This document shows, piece by piece, positions 27,462-37,128 of a stretch of DNA of 64,000 bases. Each line of letters begins with the position of its first letter. Within the stretch, counting starts at the first letter, position 1. A model generated the notes under the pieces. The model searched no databases and was not told the origin of the DNA. It saw only the letters and a program-made list of their open reading frames with translations. Where the stretch lies: NCBI RefSeq assembly GCF_037890695.1, contig NZ_CP149571.1:867501-931500 (forward strand), read 5' to 3'. The stretch comes from Aeromonas jandaei (GTDB taxonomy: Bacteria > Pseudomonadota > Gammaproteobacteria > Enterobacterales > Aeromonadaceae). The position numbers were made by a program, and so were the translations under genes.

Positions 27462-28460
27462 ATGAAACCCGTTTACTGGTTACTGCCGGGATTGCTGTTC
27501 GGTATCCCGGCCTTTGCGCAGAGCGTGCCAGAGCCTCCTTCAGTGGCGGCTGCCGAGCTGGGCACTGATTTGCGCTATCTGTCGAATTGCCTGCAACAGG
27601 GGCAGTTTGCCGCTGTCGATTCCCTGCTGGCTACCCAGAGCCGCGAGCAGCGCGAGTATCTGCTGCTGCAACTGTTGCGCAATATCAACGTGACCCGGCC
27701 GGCGTCACCCGAACTGCACGCCTGGGTGGCAGCCCAGGCAGACAAGGCCCCCCGGTGGCTGGTCGAGCAGCGGGTGGATGGCTTTCTGGTTCAGCAACCG
27801 GCCTACGATTTTTCCGCTCAGGCCCGGCTGCTGTTGGGTCAGTGGCAGCAACTGGCGTGGCAGGCGGATTATCGCCAGAAACTGGAGCAGGGCTCCTTCT
27901 GCTTCAAGTCGATCTATTACCGCGGCAACCCCGAACTGGCCCGTCAGCAACAGGCGCTGCTGCAGGCCCTCGATCAGCTGCCTGTCGCCCTGCTGCAGCG
28001 CGAGAGTCGCGAGCTGGCAGCCCAGAATATTTACCTGCCTGACAACCATCTATTGCGCTACCTGTTGCAGCGTACCGGCGAGCCGGCACTCTACAGCCGC
28101 CTCTGGCGCCAGCCGGTGGATCAGGACGCTCTGGCGGCGCTGGCCACCATCAAACGCTTTCATCAGGGTAATGAGGCCAGCGAGCTGCTGATCGCTGCGA
28201 GCAGCAATCCTCATCTGAAAGAGCCGGCCCTGCGCCAGCTGACCGCGCTCTCTCCTCTGCCGCAGCAGGCGCGAAGCTACCTGCTCGGTGAGCTGGCCAA
28301 CCGGCAGTATGGATCTCTGGTAGCCGATCTGCTGATGGAAGTGGATGAGCCATTGCTGCTGTCGGCACTGGCCAAACGGCTTGGTCAGCACGACAAGAAC
28401 CCTGTGGCTCCGGCTCTCTTCCCCGATTCGGGTACAACGAAGAGGCGGCCAGGGTTATAA
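27462..28460 (+). CDS. Exported protein of unknown function, helical-repeat-like
   Basis: A 332-residue protein I do not recognise. It has a signal peptide (MKPVYWLLPGLLFGIPAFA, cleavage before QSVPE) and then an almost entirely alpha-helical, Leu/Gln/Ala-rich sequence in which short helices recur ('LATIKRFHQGNEASELLIAA', 'LTALSPLPQQARSYLLGELA'), suggesting HEAT- or TPR-like stacking. ATG 27462 follows 'aaggatagag'; the in-frame ATG at 27429 would spoil the signal peptide. It ends 33 bp before ubiD and may share its transcript. Confidence 0.7.
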   Translation: MKPVYWLLPGLLFGIPAFAQSVPEPPSVAAAELGTDLRYLSNCLQQGQFAAVDSLLATQSREQREYLLLQLLRNINVTRPASPELHAWVAAQADKAPRWLVEQRVDGFLVQQPAYDFSAQARLLLGQWQQLAWQADYRQKLEQGSFCFKSIYYRGNPELARQQQALLQALDQLPVALLQRESRELAAQNIYLPDNHLLRYLLQRTGEPALYSRLWRQPVDQDALAALATIKRFHQGNEASELLIAASSNPHLKEPALRQLTALSPLPQQARSYLLGELANRQYGSLVADLLMEVDEPLLLSALAKRLGQHDKNPVAPALFPDSGTTKRRPGL

Positions 28461-28493
28461 TGCCTCACCTCCTGAATCTGGTTGGGAACCTGC

Positions 28494-29963
28494 ATGAAAT
28501 ACAAGGACTTGCGTGATTTCGTCGCGCAGCTGGAACAAAACGGACAACTCAAGCGGATTACCCGCGAGATAGACCCCTATCTGGAGATGACCGAAATCAG
28601 CGACCGCACCCTGCGTGCGGGCGGCCCGGCCCTGCTGTTTGAAAATCCCAAAGGCTACACCATGCCGGTGTTGACCAACCTGTTTGGTACCCCGGATCGG
28701 GTCGCCATGGGGATGGGCCAGCCCGATGTGAGCGCCTTGCGTCAGGTCGGGGTATGGCTCTCCTATCTGAAGGAGCCGGAACCGCCTCGTGGCTTCAAGG
28801 AGCTGATGGAGAAGCTGCCGATCTTCAAGCAGGTACTCAATATGCCGACCAAGCGCCTCTCTTCCGCCCCTTGCCAGCAGGTGGTGCAGGAGGGGGATGC
28901 GGTCGATCTCGACCAGATCCCGATCCAGCACTGCTGGCCGGGTGATGTGGCGCCGCTAGTTACCTGGGGTCTTACCATCACCCGCGGCCCCTACAAGAAG
29001 CGGCAGAACCTCGGTATCTACCGCCAGCAGAAGATCGCCAAGAACAAGCTGATCATGCGCTGGCTGGATCATCGCGGCGGAGCCATCGATTTTCGCGAGT
29101 GGCAGGAGGCCCATCCGGGCGAGCGCTTCCCGGTGGTGGTGGCGCTTGGTGCCGATCCGGCGACCATTCTCGGTGCTGTTACGCCGGTGCCGGATACCCT
29201 CTCCGAATACGCCTTTGCCGGTCTGCTACGTGGTAGCCGTACCGAGGTAGTAAAAGCCATCAGCTGTGACCTGGAGGTACCGGCCAGCGCAGAGATTGTG
29301 CTGGAAGGCTATCTGGAGCCGGGCGAGATGGCGCCGGAAGGCCCTTATGGCGACCACACCGGCTACTACAACGAGGTGGACGAGTTCCCGGTCTTTACCA
29401 TCACCCACATGACGATGCGCAAGGATGCCATCTATCACAGCACCTACACCGGCCGTCCGCCCGATGAGCCGGCGGTGCTGGGGCTGGCGCTGAACGAGGT
29501 GTTCGTGCCGCTGCTGCAGAAGCAGTTCCCCGAGATCGTCGACTTCTATCTGCCGCCGGAGGGGTGCTCCTACCGGATGGCGGTGGTCACCATCAAGAAG
29601 CGTTATCCGGGCCACGCCAAGCGGGTGATGCTGGGGGTCTGGTCTTTCCTGCGCCAGTTCATGTATACCAAGTTCGTGGTGGTGTGTGATGACGACGTCA
29701 ATGCCCGCGACTGGAAGGATGTGATCTGGGCCATTACCACCCGGATGCACCCGGCCCGTGATACCACCCTGATCGAACACACCCCGATCGACTATCTGGA
29801 CTTCGCCTCGCCCATCTCGGGCCTGGGCTCCAAGATGGGGCTGGATGCCACCAACAAGTGGCCGGGGGAGACCAACCGCGAGTGGGGTCAGCCCATCGTG
29901 CAGGATGAGACGGTGAAGCAGAAGATCGATGCCATCTGGGATGAGTTGAATATCCTCGGTTGA
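28494..29963 (+). CDS. ubiD: 3-octaprenyl-4-hydroxybenzoate carboxy-lyase UbiD
   Basis: Decarboxylates polyprenyl-4-hydroxybenzoate in ubiquinone synthesis using prenylated FMN made by UbiX. The 489-residue product has the family features '[21 protein letters not shown]' near the N-terminus, the '[18 protein letters not shown]' region, and '[20 protein letters not shown]' with the conserved acid residues of the prFMN site. ATG 28494 ([10 protein letters not shown]) gives the family N-terminus. It precedes fre, as in E. coli. Confidence 0.96.
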   Translation: MKYKDLRDFVAQLEQNGQLKRITREIDPYLEMTEISDRTLRAGGPALLFENPKGYTMPVLTNLFGTPDRVAMGMGQPDVSALRQVGVWLSYLKEPEPPRGFKELMEKLPIFKQVLNMPTKRLSSAPCQQVVQEGDAVDLDQIPIQHCWPGDVAPLVTWGLTITRGPYKKRQNLGIYRQQKIAKNKLIMRWLDHRGGAIDFREWQEAHPGERFPVVVALGADPATILGAVTPVPDTLSEYAFAGLLRGSRTEVVKAISCDLEVPASAEIVLEGYLEPGEMAPEGPYGDHTGYYNEVDEFPVFTITHMTMRKDAIYHSTYTGRPPDEPAVLGLALNEVFVPLLQKQFPEIVDFYLPPEGCSYRMAVVTIKKRYPGHAKRVMLGVWSFLRQFMYTKFVVVCDDDVNARDWKDVIWAITTRMHPARDTTLIEHTPIDYLDFASPISGLGSKMGLDATNKWPGETNREWGQPIVQDETVKQKIDAIWDELNILG

Positions 29964-29982
29964 GGCGAAAATGGCCCGTTTG

Positions 29983-30024
29983 CTGCAAAAATGGATGAGA
30001 TCCGCAGCGATTTGGGTATCCTCG
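29983..30024 (+). other. Possible degenerate repeat of the ubiD 3' end
   Basis: In frame after the ubiD stop, the bases read AAKMDEIRSDLGIL, resembling the true UbiD end [13 protein letters not shown] (8 of 13 residues alike; about 25 of 39 bases over the best block). It could be a decayed tandem duplication of the gene end. The match is short and may be chance. Confidence 0.3.
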
Positions 30025-30109
30025 ACGAATGGGGCCAGCAGTGCTGGTCATCACCTGACAGTGAAACAATGAGCGAAGCGGGTCGAGCGAACCCGCCACA
30101 AGGACAAGA

Positions 30110-30808
30110 ATGCAACGTATCAAATGCCGCGTAGAGGAACTGCGCGAATATGTCGACACCATCTGGCATGTGGCCCTGACGCCGCAGCAAGAGATCAGCT
30201 TCAAGCCGGGCCAGTATCTGCTGGTGGTGATGAGCGATTCGGACAAGCGTCCCTTCTCCATCGCCAACTCGCCGACCCGCCCGGGCGTGCTGGAGCTGCA
30301 GATTGGTGCGACTCCCGAGAACGCCTATGCCGGTCAGGTGCTGGCCCGCATGCGCGAACAGGGGGAGATCGAGGTCGAGCTGCCCGCCGGCAAGGCGTTC
30401 CTGCGCAACGAATCCCCCCGCCCGCTGATCCTGATGGCCGGCGGCACCGGTTTCTCCTATGCCAAATCGATTCTGGAGTACCTGATCGACAGCGGCAGCA
30501 AGCGTCCGGTCTTCTTCTACTGGGGGGTGCGTCAGGCGCACTGGCTCTACGAGCTGGAGCAGATGCAGCAGTGGGAGCGCGACTACGCGCCGCTCACCTT
30601 CATCCCGGTGGTACAGGAGCCGGAGAGCGACTGGAGTGGCCGTACCGGTCTGGTGCACAAGGCGATCATGGATGACTTCGTCAGCCTCCATGAGTACGAC
30701 ATCTATGTCGCCGGTCGCTTCGAGATGGCGGGGGCGGCTCGCGAGGAGTTCAAGATCCTCGGCGCCGAGCCGGAACGCATCTTCGGCGACGCCTACGAGT
30801 TCATCTGA
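30110..30808 (+). CDS. fre: NAD(P)H-flavin reductase Fre
   Basis: Reduces free riboflavin, FMN or FAD with NAD(P)H; supplies reduced flavin, including for UbiX/UbiD-type chemistry and iron reduction. The 232-residue protein has the ferredoxin-reductase-like flavin motif 'RPFSIANSPT' and the nucleotide-binding 'LILMAGGTGFSYAKSILEYL', ending with 'RIFGDAYEFI'. Length and sequence match E. coli Fre (233). It is 146 bp after ubiD. Confidence 0.95.
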   Translation: MQRIKCRVEELREYVDTIWHVALTPQQEISFKPGQYLLVVMSDSDKRPFSIANSPTRPGVLELQIGATPENAYAGQVLARMREQGEIEVELPAGKAFLRNESPRPLILMAGGTGFSYAKSILEYLIDSGSKRPVFFYWGVRQAHWLYELEQMQQWERDYAPLTFIPVVQEPESDWSGRTGLVHKAIMDDFVSLHEYDIYVAGRFEMAGAAREEFKILGAEPERIFGDAYEFI

Positions 30809-30826
30809 CAAGCCTTTTGTGCTGCC

Positions 30827-30853
30827 AAAACCCCCGGTCAAGCCGGGGGTTTT
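30827..30853 (+). terminator. Rho-independent terminator after fre
   Basis: Stem 'aaaacccccgg' / 'ccgggggtttt' with a 5-nt loop. Confidence 0.88.
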
Positions 30854-31004
30854 GCTATGGTGGCGCGACCAGATCGGGATATTGTGGAGTTCGTCATTCA
30901 AGTCCAGTTTTTTTCGCAATTTCAGGTATGAATGGCTACTAATTCCCTGCAGCTGGTGGCATCTTTGTGCGTGATTGTCGGCGGCAGGATAAGGATATCC
31001 CGGG

Positions 31005-32036
31005 ATGGGGCGAGGAGGCGCTGTGTTGAGCGAAGAGGGAAGATCATCGACAGAAGATGCAAGGGGAGAGCAGGGCTCCGCGGAGCCGGCGGCGACCCTG
31101 ATCTCCTCCTCCCGTATTGGTGAACTGGCCCGGCTGCAGGCAGAAATTGCCGCCCTGAAGCATGAAAACAGCCTGCTGCAGGAGAAGCTCAATGCCGCCC
31201 TCGATGGTACCGGCATCTGCCTCTGGCAGGGGATTATTCCGACTGGAGAACTGCGGGTATTCAACCTGCAGAACTTTCAGGCCGGTGACATGGCCCCCCA
31301 CTTCGACCAATGGAGCGCCAAGCTCCACCCCGACGATCGCGCCCACGCCATGGGCAGCTATTTCGATCATCTCGAGGGGAAAACCCCCTTCTACGAAGTT
31401 GAATACCGCACTATCAACCCGCAAGGCGAGGTCACCTGGCTCTGGGATCGGGGTCGGGTGGTCGATCGCGACGCCGATGGCAAGCCACTGCGGATCATGG
31501 GTTCCCATATCGATATCACCCAGCGCAAAGCTTATGAGCAGAGGCTGGCTGAGAAGGCCAACAGTGATGCCCTGACCGGCCTGCTCAACCGGCAGGGCTT
31601 TGGCAAGGCGTTTGCTCAGCAGCAACATGACGGAGCAGGAGCGCTGCTCTTTATCGATCTGGACGATTTCAAGGGGATCAATGACCAGCTTGGTCATGCC
31701 TGTGGCGATCAGGTTTTGCAGCAGATGGCGGAATGGCTGCGTCTCATCATGCCGGGCTCGGCCCTGTGCGGTCGCTACGGTGGCGACGAATTTGTGGTGC
31801 ACCTCAGCCGGGGGGTTTCGAGCCATACCCTGGCCGAGCTGGCCGATGCCCTGATTGGCCGGATGCAAAGCTATGTGCCCAGACCCGGTTGTTCGCAACG
31901 GGTCGGGCTCAGTATCGGCATCGCTTTGTGGGAGGGGGCATCGCTGTCGTTTCGGCAGGCGCTGGAGGTGGCCGATCAGGCCATGTACGAGGCGAAGGCG
32001 CGTGGCAAACGGGCCTGGCACTTGCTGCGGGTGTGA
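31005..32036 (+). CDS. PAS-GGDEF diguanylate cyclase
   Basis: A soluble 343-residue protein predicted to make c-di-GMP from two GTP. Order: charged N-terminus; short coiled coil about 38-65 ('LARLQAEIAALKHENSLLQEKL'-like heptads); PAS/PAC domain about 65-175 ('EYRTINPQGEVTWLWDRGR'); GGDEF domain with G259-G-D-E-F263 intact and 'LDDFKGINDQLGHACGDQVL'. AAGGA lies 9 bp before ATG 31005. A GTG at 31023 with GGAGG upstream is an alternative start. No partner gene is adjacent. Confidence 0.9.
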   Translation: MGRGGAVLSEEGRSSTEDARGEQGSAEPAATLISSSRIGELARLQAEIAALKHENSLLQEKLNAALDGTGICLWQGIIPTGELRVFNLQNFQAGDMAPHFDQWSAKLHPDDRAHAMGSYFDHLEGKTPFYEVEYRTINPQGEVTWLWDRGRVVDRDADGKPLRIMGSHIDITQRKAYEQRLAEKANSDALTGLLNRQGFGKAFAQQQHDGAGALLFIDLDDFKGINDQLGHACGDQVLQQMAEWLRLIMPGSALCGRYGGDEFVVHLSRGVSSHTLAELADALIGRMQSYVPRPGCSQRVGLSIGIALWEGASLSFRQALEVADQAMYEAKARGKRAWHLLRV

Positions 32037-32060
32037 TGACAACCCGAACCCCGTAAAGCA

Positions 32061-32085
32061 GAAACCCCAGCCATGCTGGGGTTTC
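32061..32085. terminator. Bidirectional terminator between the cyclase gene and ubiK
   Basis: Inverted repeat 'gaaaccccagc' / 'gctggggtttc' with a 3-nt loop, located between two convergent genes. Confidence 0.8.
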
Positions 32086-32087
32086 CG

Positions 32088-32345
32088 TTATTCGCCTTTG
32101 GCGCCGAGCTGCTCTTCGAGTTGAGCCAGCTTGCTTTCGAGGGCGGCCAGTTTTTCCCGGGTACGCAGCAGAACCTTGGTCTGCACGTCGAACTCTTCAC
32201 GGCTTACCAGATCCAGCTTGTTGAGCTGTGCCTGCAACACCTGACGGATCTTCTTCTCGGCCTCTTCGCCCATGCTGCGGATGCCGGGCGGCAGGGAGTT
32301 GTGTACCTGTTTGGCGATCTCTTCCAGTTTCTTCGGGTCGATCAT
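32088..32345 (-). CDS. ubiK: Ubiquinone biosynthesis accessory factor UbiK
   Basis: Small coiled-coil protein that partners UbiJ in aerobic ubiquinone synthesis. The 85-residue product begins [19 protein letters not shown] and contains '[20 protein letters not shown]' and '[13 protein letters not shown]', matching E. coli UbiK (YqiC). Ribosome site GGAGGACATC precedes the ATG; the longer open frame upstream has no coding features. It is monocistronic. Confidence 0.92.
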   Translation of the reverse strand: MIDPKKLEEIAKQVHNSLPPGIRSMGEEAEKKIRQVLQAQLNKLDLVSREEFDVQTKVLLRTREKLAALESKLAQLEEQLGAKGE

Positions 32346-32642
32346 GATGTCCTCCTTAAGCGTTGGTGGACATTCTACCGACAATTCCCTCATTTTGCCG
32401 AGATCGCGGCAGCTTTTTACACCGCGCTGCCCGTTATTGCTGGTCGGGTCTGGTGATGTGCCAACTGCTGCTACCCTTGCGCCCCCTTGTTGACCTGAAA
32501 CCATGATGCAGAGCACAAACCTGATTGGAATATGACCAGTGTGAGTCTGAGTGTTGTTGTTTTCATGTTAAGTTTGTGCGGTCGAAGTGATCAGCGCTTC
32601 GTTGGTTTGTGATGGATAACAACCTGATAAAGAGAACAAAAA

Positions 32643-35069
32643 ATGAAGAAGAAGCTAATTTATGCAGCCGTCATCAGTGCCTTGCTGGCCGGATGTGGTG
32701 GTGAGAATGACAAGATGGGGGATACCACCAGTACCCTCGATTACGCCCTGAGTGGGATGAGTGGTGCGCGCCCCAGCGTACTGGCGCCCCGTGCCAGCGA
32801 TGGCACCCTGAAATTTTCGACCGAGACTCAGGATCTCTCCAACCCGGTATCCGCTCTCTCCACGCTGGATGGCTGGTCTACTACCCAACCCATTCAGCTG
32901 AACCCGGCCACCGTGAGTGGCGTGTCGGTTCCTGCTCCTGCTGACGCAGACTTTGCCGCCTCTGTCGCACCCATCTATCTGCTGGAGCTGACACTGGATC
33001 CGACGACTCTGCAGCCAAATGGCGTGAAGAATAACCAGCCGCTGGTCTATGGTACGGATTTTGTTGTTCGTGCTGCCGGTAGCACTCTCAATCTGGTACC
33101 GCTCAAGCCGCTGAATCCCTCCTCCTATTACATGATTGTCGCCACCGATTCGCTCAAAGACAGTCGCGGAACACCGCTCAAGGCTGGCAGTGATTACAGC
33201 ACCTACAAGGCAAACAGTGGCACCACGGCTCAGGAGCAGAGCATCAGCAATCTGGTTGCGCTACAAGAGGGGCTGTTCAAATCTGCCACCGGCATTACCA
33301 GTGATCGGGTTATCTTCTCCGACTGGTTTGCCACCCAGTCCGGCGCCGATGTGCTGCTGGCGGTGAAAGGGGCTGCAGCCAAGGTGGCGCAGAACGGTCT
33401 GGACGCCGCCAAGGTATGGAAACAGGATGCCAAGGGCAATACCAGCCTGCCGGGCACTTATACCATGGCAGTGACAGGTAGCGGTGCTTTCCTGACCCAG
33501 ATGGCTAATGAGCAGTTCCTGCCGTCGGATCAGAAAAATCTACTGGCTACCACCATTGCCAACAGCACACAGCTCACAAACATTGCCAATCTGACAACGG
33601 TATATACCGGAACCGTCAAGCTCCCTTATTTCCTCTCTACACCGTCAGTAGCCGGGTCATGGGACAAGGCCAAGACCCAGTCTTGGCATGGTGCCATCCC
33701 CAGCCTCTATGCCATCGCCAATGCTCTGAAGGCGGGTGATAGTGAAGTGATTGGCGGACTGGTTAGTGCCGGAGTGGATCCGACTCTGCTGGCAACACTG
33801 ATCGCTGACCCGACCCGCCAGAGCGATCTGCTGACCGAGGCGAGCAAACTGATCGGGGTGACCCTCACCTCCGGTGGCAAGCCGCTGGATGCCGAGCGCA
33901 ATATCGGCCGCTTCAATCCCCTGCCGGCATTGACCGAAGTACAATCCGTGCCGATGCGAATCTTTGCCAAAGATGCTCTTAATACCATCACCGATGTGAT
34001 CATCTATCAGCACGGGGTTACCTCCATCAAGGAGAACGCCTATGCGCTGGCGCTGAGCCAAATTGGCGCAGGTATGGGGGCTGGTAAAAAGGTAGCTGTA
34101 GTGGTGATCGATCATCCGCTGCATGGTGAACGTGGCTTCGCTCTTAGCGGCAGTATGGCGACGGTGACCACCTCGGCAAACCCGACTCCCTACCTGAATC
34201 TGGGTTATCTGACGGTGGCACGGGACAACCTGAAACAGAGCGTGGCCGACCTGCTGGGTCTGCGTCTGGCGGTGGGCCTGGCCAACAGCGGCAACGTGAT
34301 CGGCAGTGCCGGCAATATCAAGGTGCACTTCCTCGGTCATTCCCTTGGCGCCATTACCGGGGCCAATTTGCTGGCGGTTGCCAACCAGACCACAGGCAGT
34401 GTCCTGGCTGATGCTCTGTTCAAGTTTGATACCGGTGGTCTGGCGATGCCGGGCGGCGGTATCGCCCCGCTGCTGCTCGACTCCCCCAGCTTCGGGCCGA
34501 CCATCAAGATGAGCGTGCTGACAGCAGGCAGCCCCGAGTTGAAAGCGGGCTTTGCGGCCTATGAGCCCAACTGCAAGACAGTCAAGGCAACCTGCTTCGT
34601 CAACGAATTCCTGCCCAGTCTGAATGCGACCACTCAGGCGGCCGCAGCCACGACGCTGCAGAGCTACAGCTTTGCTGCCCAGACAGTGCTCGACTCTGCC
34701 GACCCGATCAACCTGGGTCGCGGCATCAAGAGCAACTTCCCGCTGTTTGCTACCGAAATCGTGGGCAATGGTGCACTCAATCTGCCGGATCAGGTGATCC
34801 CGAACCGCATTGCCTCTGCACCGCTTGGTGGCACCGAGCCGCTGTTCAAGGTGTTGGGTTTGCAGGCGTTGCAAGGCGGGCCGGGTGTGATCCCTGCCAG
34901 CCACCATGCAGCCCGCTTTGTGGCCGGTGGTCACAGCTCGCTGTTGGCGCCTGATGGCAATGACAGCAACGCGCTGGTGACCAGCGAGATGCAGACCGAG
35001 TTTGCCAGCTTCTTTATGAGCGGTGGCGCGGCTGTGCAGGTGACCGACAATACCCTGCTCAAGCAGTAA
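32643..35069 (+). CDS. Extracellular lipase lipoprotein, VolA/Pla-1/Cef family
   Basis: An 808-residue lipoprotein with signal MKKKLIYAAVISALLAG and lipobox LLAGC (C18), so anchored to the outer membrane or released. It matches the Aeromonas Pla/Apl-1 and Vibrio VolA group of lipases and lysophospholipases (bacterial virulence factor lipase N-terminal domain followed by an alpha/beta hydrolase). The nucleophile lies in G-H-S567-L-G ('VHFLGHSLGAITGANLLA'), with a candidate His in 'ARFVAGGHSSLLAPDG'. The 297 bp upstream (32346-32642) carry no gene. A strong terminator follows. Confidence 0.9.
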   Translation: MKKKLIYAAVISALLAGCGGENDKMGDTTSTLDYALSGMSGARPSVLAPRASDGTLKFSTETQDLSNPVSALSTLDGWSTTQPIQLNPATVSGVSVPAPADADFAASVAPIYLLELTLDPTTLQPNGVKNNQPLVYGTDFVVRAAGSTLNLVPLKPLNPSSYYMIVATDSLKDSRGTPLKAGSDYSTYKANSGTTAQEQSISNLVALQEGLFKSATGITSDRVIFSDWFATQSGADVLLAVKGAAAKVAQNGLDAAKVWKQDAKGNTSLPGTYTMAVTGSGAFLTQMANEQFLPSDQKNLLATTIANSTQLTNIANLTTVYTGTVKLPYFLSTPSVAGSWDKAKTQSWHGAIPSLYAIANALKAGDSEVIGGLVSAGVDPTLLATLIADPTRQSDLLTEASKLIGVTLTSGGKPLDAERNIGRFNPLPALTEVQSVPMRIFAKDALNTITDVIIYQHGVTSIKENAYALALSQIGAGMGAGKKVAVVVIDHPLHGERGFALSGSMATVTTSANPTPYLNLGYLTVARDNLKQSVADLLGLRLAVGLANSGNVIGSAGNIKVHFLGHSLGAITGANLLAVANQTTGSVLADALFKFDTGGLAMPGGGIAPLLLDSPSFGPTIKMSVLTAGSPELKAGFAAYEPNCKTVKATCFVNEFLPSLNATTQAAAATTLQSYSFAAQTVLDSADPINLGRGIKSNFPLFATEIVGNGALNLPDQVIPNRIASAPLGGTEPLFKVLGLQALQGGPGVIPASHHAARFVAGGHSSLLAPDGNDSNALVTSEMQTEFASFFMSGGAAVQVTDNTLLKQ

Positions 35070-35090
35070 TTGCGCAGACCATAAAAAAAT

Positions 35091-35117
35091 GCCGCCCTTC
35101 GGGGCGGCGTTGTTGTT
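35091..35117 (+). terminator. Rho-independent terminator after the lipase gene
   Basis: Stem 'gccgccc' / 'gggcggc' with a stable TTCG tetraloop, then T-rich sequence; A-run upstream suggests it may also serve glpG on the other strand. Confidence 0.88.
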
Positions 35118-35134
35118 TCTGCGATAGCTGAAAA

Positions 35135-35968
35135 TCAGCCCGGCTGGTGGTTGCGATCCAGCCAGCCTTGCAGCAGGCCGACCAGCAGACCGGTCAGGTG
35201 GGCGATATTGGCGGTGCTGGTGCCGAGCATGTCGAAGAAGCCGAGCACCATCCAGAACAGCATAAAGCCCATCAGCGCCGGTGGCAGGGTGAGGCCGCAG
35301 GCCGGTTGCAGTTTGGCTCGCAGCCAGCAGTAGCCTAGCAGGGCATAAACCACGCCGGAGAGGCCGCCAAACAGCGGGCCGCTGGCGAAGAACTCGGCGA
35401 TGTTGGGGAGGGCGGCACCCACCAGCAGCAGGATCAGCAGCTTGCCGCTGCCAAGACGCTGCTCGATCTGACCACCGAGATACCACCACCAGAGCAAGTT
35501 GAACACCAGATGGAGCACCGAGAAGTGGATGAAGGCCGGGGTAAAGTAGCGCCATGCCTGCCAGTCGGTGAACTGGGCCAGTGTCGGGTGGAAGGCCAGT
35601 TCGTCGTAGATGGGCAGGCCGATGGCATCGATGCCGTAGATGGCGAGACAGGCGATGATGACCACCAGCGTCAGTGGCCCCGCTTGATGGAGGAAATCGG
35701 TGACGGGATCCGTCATCCCCTTGCTGTAGTCGATGCGGGCATCGGCCCGGCCGGACTGCCAGGAGGCCTCCATATAGCGAGGGTGGTTCGGCTCGGCGAG
35801 GAAGCGCTTCACCTCCAGCTGGGCCTGAGCGAGGCGCGGCTCGTCAGCCAGCCAGATGGTGACTCCCAGCTCGGATTGGGTCAGCTCGCAGGAGATGCCC
35901 AGCGTCGCCAGATAGTCCACCAGCGCCTGCGCCATGCGGGCGTTGTCGAGCACCAGCAGCTGGATCAT
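35135..35968 (-). CDS. glpG: Rhomboid intramembrane serine protease GlpG
   Basis: Six-helix rhomboid protease that cleaves substrates within the inner membrane. The 277-residue product has an N-terminal cytosolic domain (1-90), '[18 protein letters not shown]' in the first helices, catalytic Ser194 in '[13 protein letters not shown]' and His247 in '[11 protein letters not shown]' (equivalent to E. coli S201/H254). The ATG at 35968 overlaps the glpE stop by 4 bp (ATGA), so the pair is coupled. glpR and glpD, often nearby in enterobacteria, are absent. Confidence 0.95.
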   Translation of the reverse strand: MIQLLVLDNARMAQALVDYLATLGISCELTQSELGVTIWLADEPRLAQAQLEVKRFLAEPNHPRYMEASWQSGRADARIDYSKGMTDPVTDFLHQAGPLTLVVIIACLAIYGIDAIGLPIYDELAFHPTLAQFTDWQAWRYFTPAFIHFSVLHLVFNLLWWWYLGGQIEQRLGSGKLLILLLVGAALPNIAEFFASGPLFGGLSGVVYALLGYCWLRAKLQPACGLTLPPALMGFMLFWMVLGFFDMLGTSTANIAHLTGLLVGLLQGWLDRNHQPG

Positions 35969-36288
35969 GCTTCGCTTGCCTCGATGGGAAACTCCCGGCG
36001 CCACGCCTCGAAGCCGCCATCCAGACTGTAGACCTCGTCATAACCCTGTTGCAGCAGGTATTGGGCCGCCCCCTGACTGCTGTTGCCGTGATAGCACATC
36101 ACGATGACCGGGGTATCGAAATCCACTTCGTTCATAAAGCGCACCAAGGTGCCGTTGGTGAGGTGGAAGGCACCGACCGCGTGGGCCGCTGCAAATGATT
36201 GCGGGTCGCGAATATCCACCAGACGGGCTTCACCCGCGTTCAGTTTCTGGTGGGCATCATGGGCACTGATATGGGCAAACTGGTCCAT
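35965..36288 (-). CDS. glpE: Thiosulfate sulfurtransferase GlpE (single-domain rhodanese)
   Basis: Transfers sulfane sulfur from thiosulfate to cyanide or thioredoxin. The 107-residue protein carries the rhodanese active loop C65-Y-H-G-N-S-S in '[15 protein letters not shown]' and the typical '[12 protein letters not shown]' start of the fold. It is upstream of glpG with a 4-bp overlap. Confidence 0.95.
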   Translation of the reverse strand: MDQFAHISAHDAHQKLNAGEARLVDIRDPQSFAAAHAVGAFHLTNGTLVRFMNEVDFDTPVIVMCYHGNSSQGAAQYLLQQGYDEVYSLDGGFEAWRREFPIEASEA

Positions 36289-36363
36289 CGGGATGTCCTG
36301 CGAATAGGTTGATTACGGGCCAGTGTACCGCAAGCAGGGGCGCAAACTAACCCCACAAAAGAT

Positions 36364-36384
36364 AAGGGAGCCTGTGGCTCCCTT
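36364..36384 (-). terminator. Terminator of the liv operon
   Basis: Inverted repeat 'aagggagcc' / 'ggctccctt' with a 3-nt loop; on the minus strand it is followed by 'atctttt'. It lies just after livF. Confidence 0.75.
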
Positions 36385-36410
36385 GTCGATATGGCATTCT
36401 GGTCAATGGC

Positions 36411-37112
36411 TTAACCACCAAGATAGGCCTGCCGCACCGCCGGGTTGGCCAGCAGGGCGGCCCCTGTGTCTTGCAGCACCACGTGGCCATTCTCCAGCAC
36501 ATAGCCGCGGTCGGCCAGTTTGAGCGCCTGGTTGGCGTTCTGCTCCACCAGGAAGATGGTCATTCCCTTCTGGCGCAGCTGCTCTATGGTGTCGAAGATC
36601 TGCTGGATGACGATGGGAGCCAGCCCCAGCGAGGGCTCATCCAGCAGCAGCAGGCGCGGTTTGCTCATCAGGGCACGGCCAATGGCCAGCATCTGCTGCT
36701 CGCCGCCGGACATGGTGCCCGCCCGCTGTTCCAGCCGTTCATGCAGCCGCGGGAACAGGGTAAACACCTGATCCAGCAGGCCGTGCTGTTCGGCCTTGTC
36801 GACGAAGAAGGCCCCCATCAGCAGGTTCTCCTCCACCGTCAGGCGGGCGAAGATGCGGCGTCCCTCCGGCACCACGGCGATATCCTTGCGCATGATACGG
36901 GCGGTGGAGAGGGAGCTGATCTGTTCCCCCTCAAACCAGATGGATCCGCTGCTGGGCTTGGGTTCACCGCAGAGGGTCATCAGCAGGGTAGTCTTGCCCG
37001 CGCCGTTGGCACCGATCAGGGTGACGATCTCTCCCTCTTTCACCTCGACGCTGACATCGTGCAGTGCCTGAATTTTGCCGTAGTGGGTCGATACGTTGCG
37101 AAGTTCTAACAT
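36411..37112 (-). CDS. livF: High-affinity branched-chain amino-acid ABC transporter ATPase LivF
   Basis: One of two ATPases energising Leu/Ile/Val import. The 233-residue protein has Walker A 'GANGAGKTTLLMTL', signature 'MSGGEQQMLAIGRALM' and Walker B 'LLLLDEPSLGLAP', with the LivF-type C-terminus 'VRQAYLGG'. Last gene of livJ/K-H-M-G-F; 16 bp after livG. Confidence 0.96.
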   Translation of the reverse strand: MLELRNVSTHYGKIQALHDVSVEVKEGEIVTLIGANGAGKTTLLMTLCGEPKPSSGSIWFEGEQISSLSTARIMRKDIAVVPEGRRIFARLTVEENLLMGAFFVDKAEQHGLLDQVFTLFPRLHERLEQRAGTMSGGEQQMLAIGRALMSKPRLLLLDEPSLGLAPIVIQQIFDTIEQLRQKGMTIFLVEQNANQALKLADRGYVLENGHVVLQDTGAALLANPAVRQAYLGG

Positions 37113-37128
37113 CGTGACTCCTTGGGTC

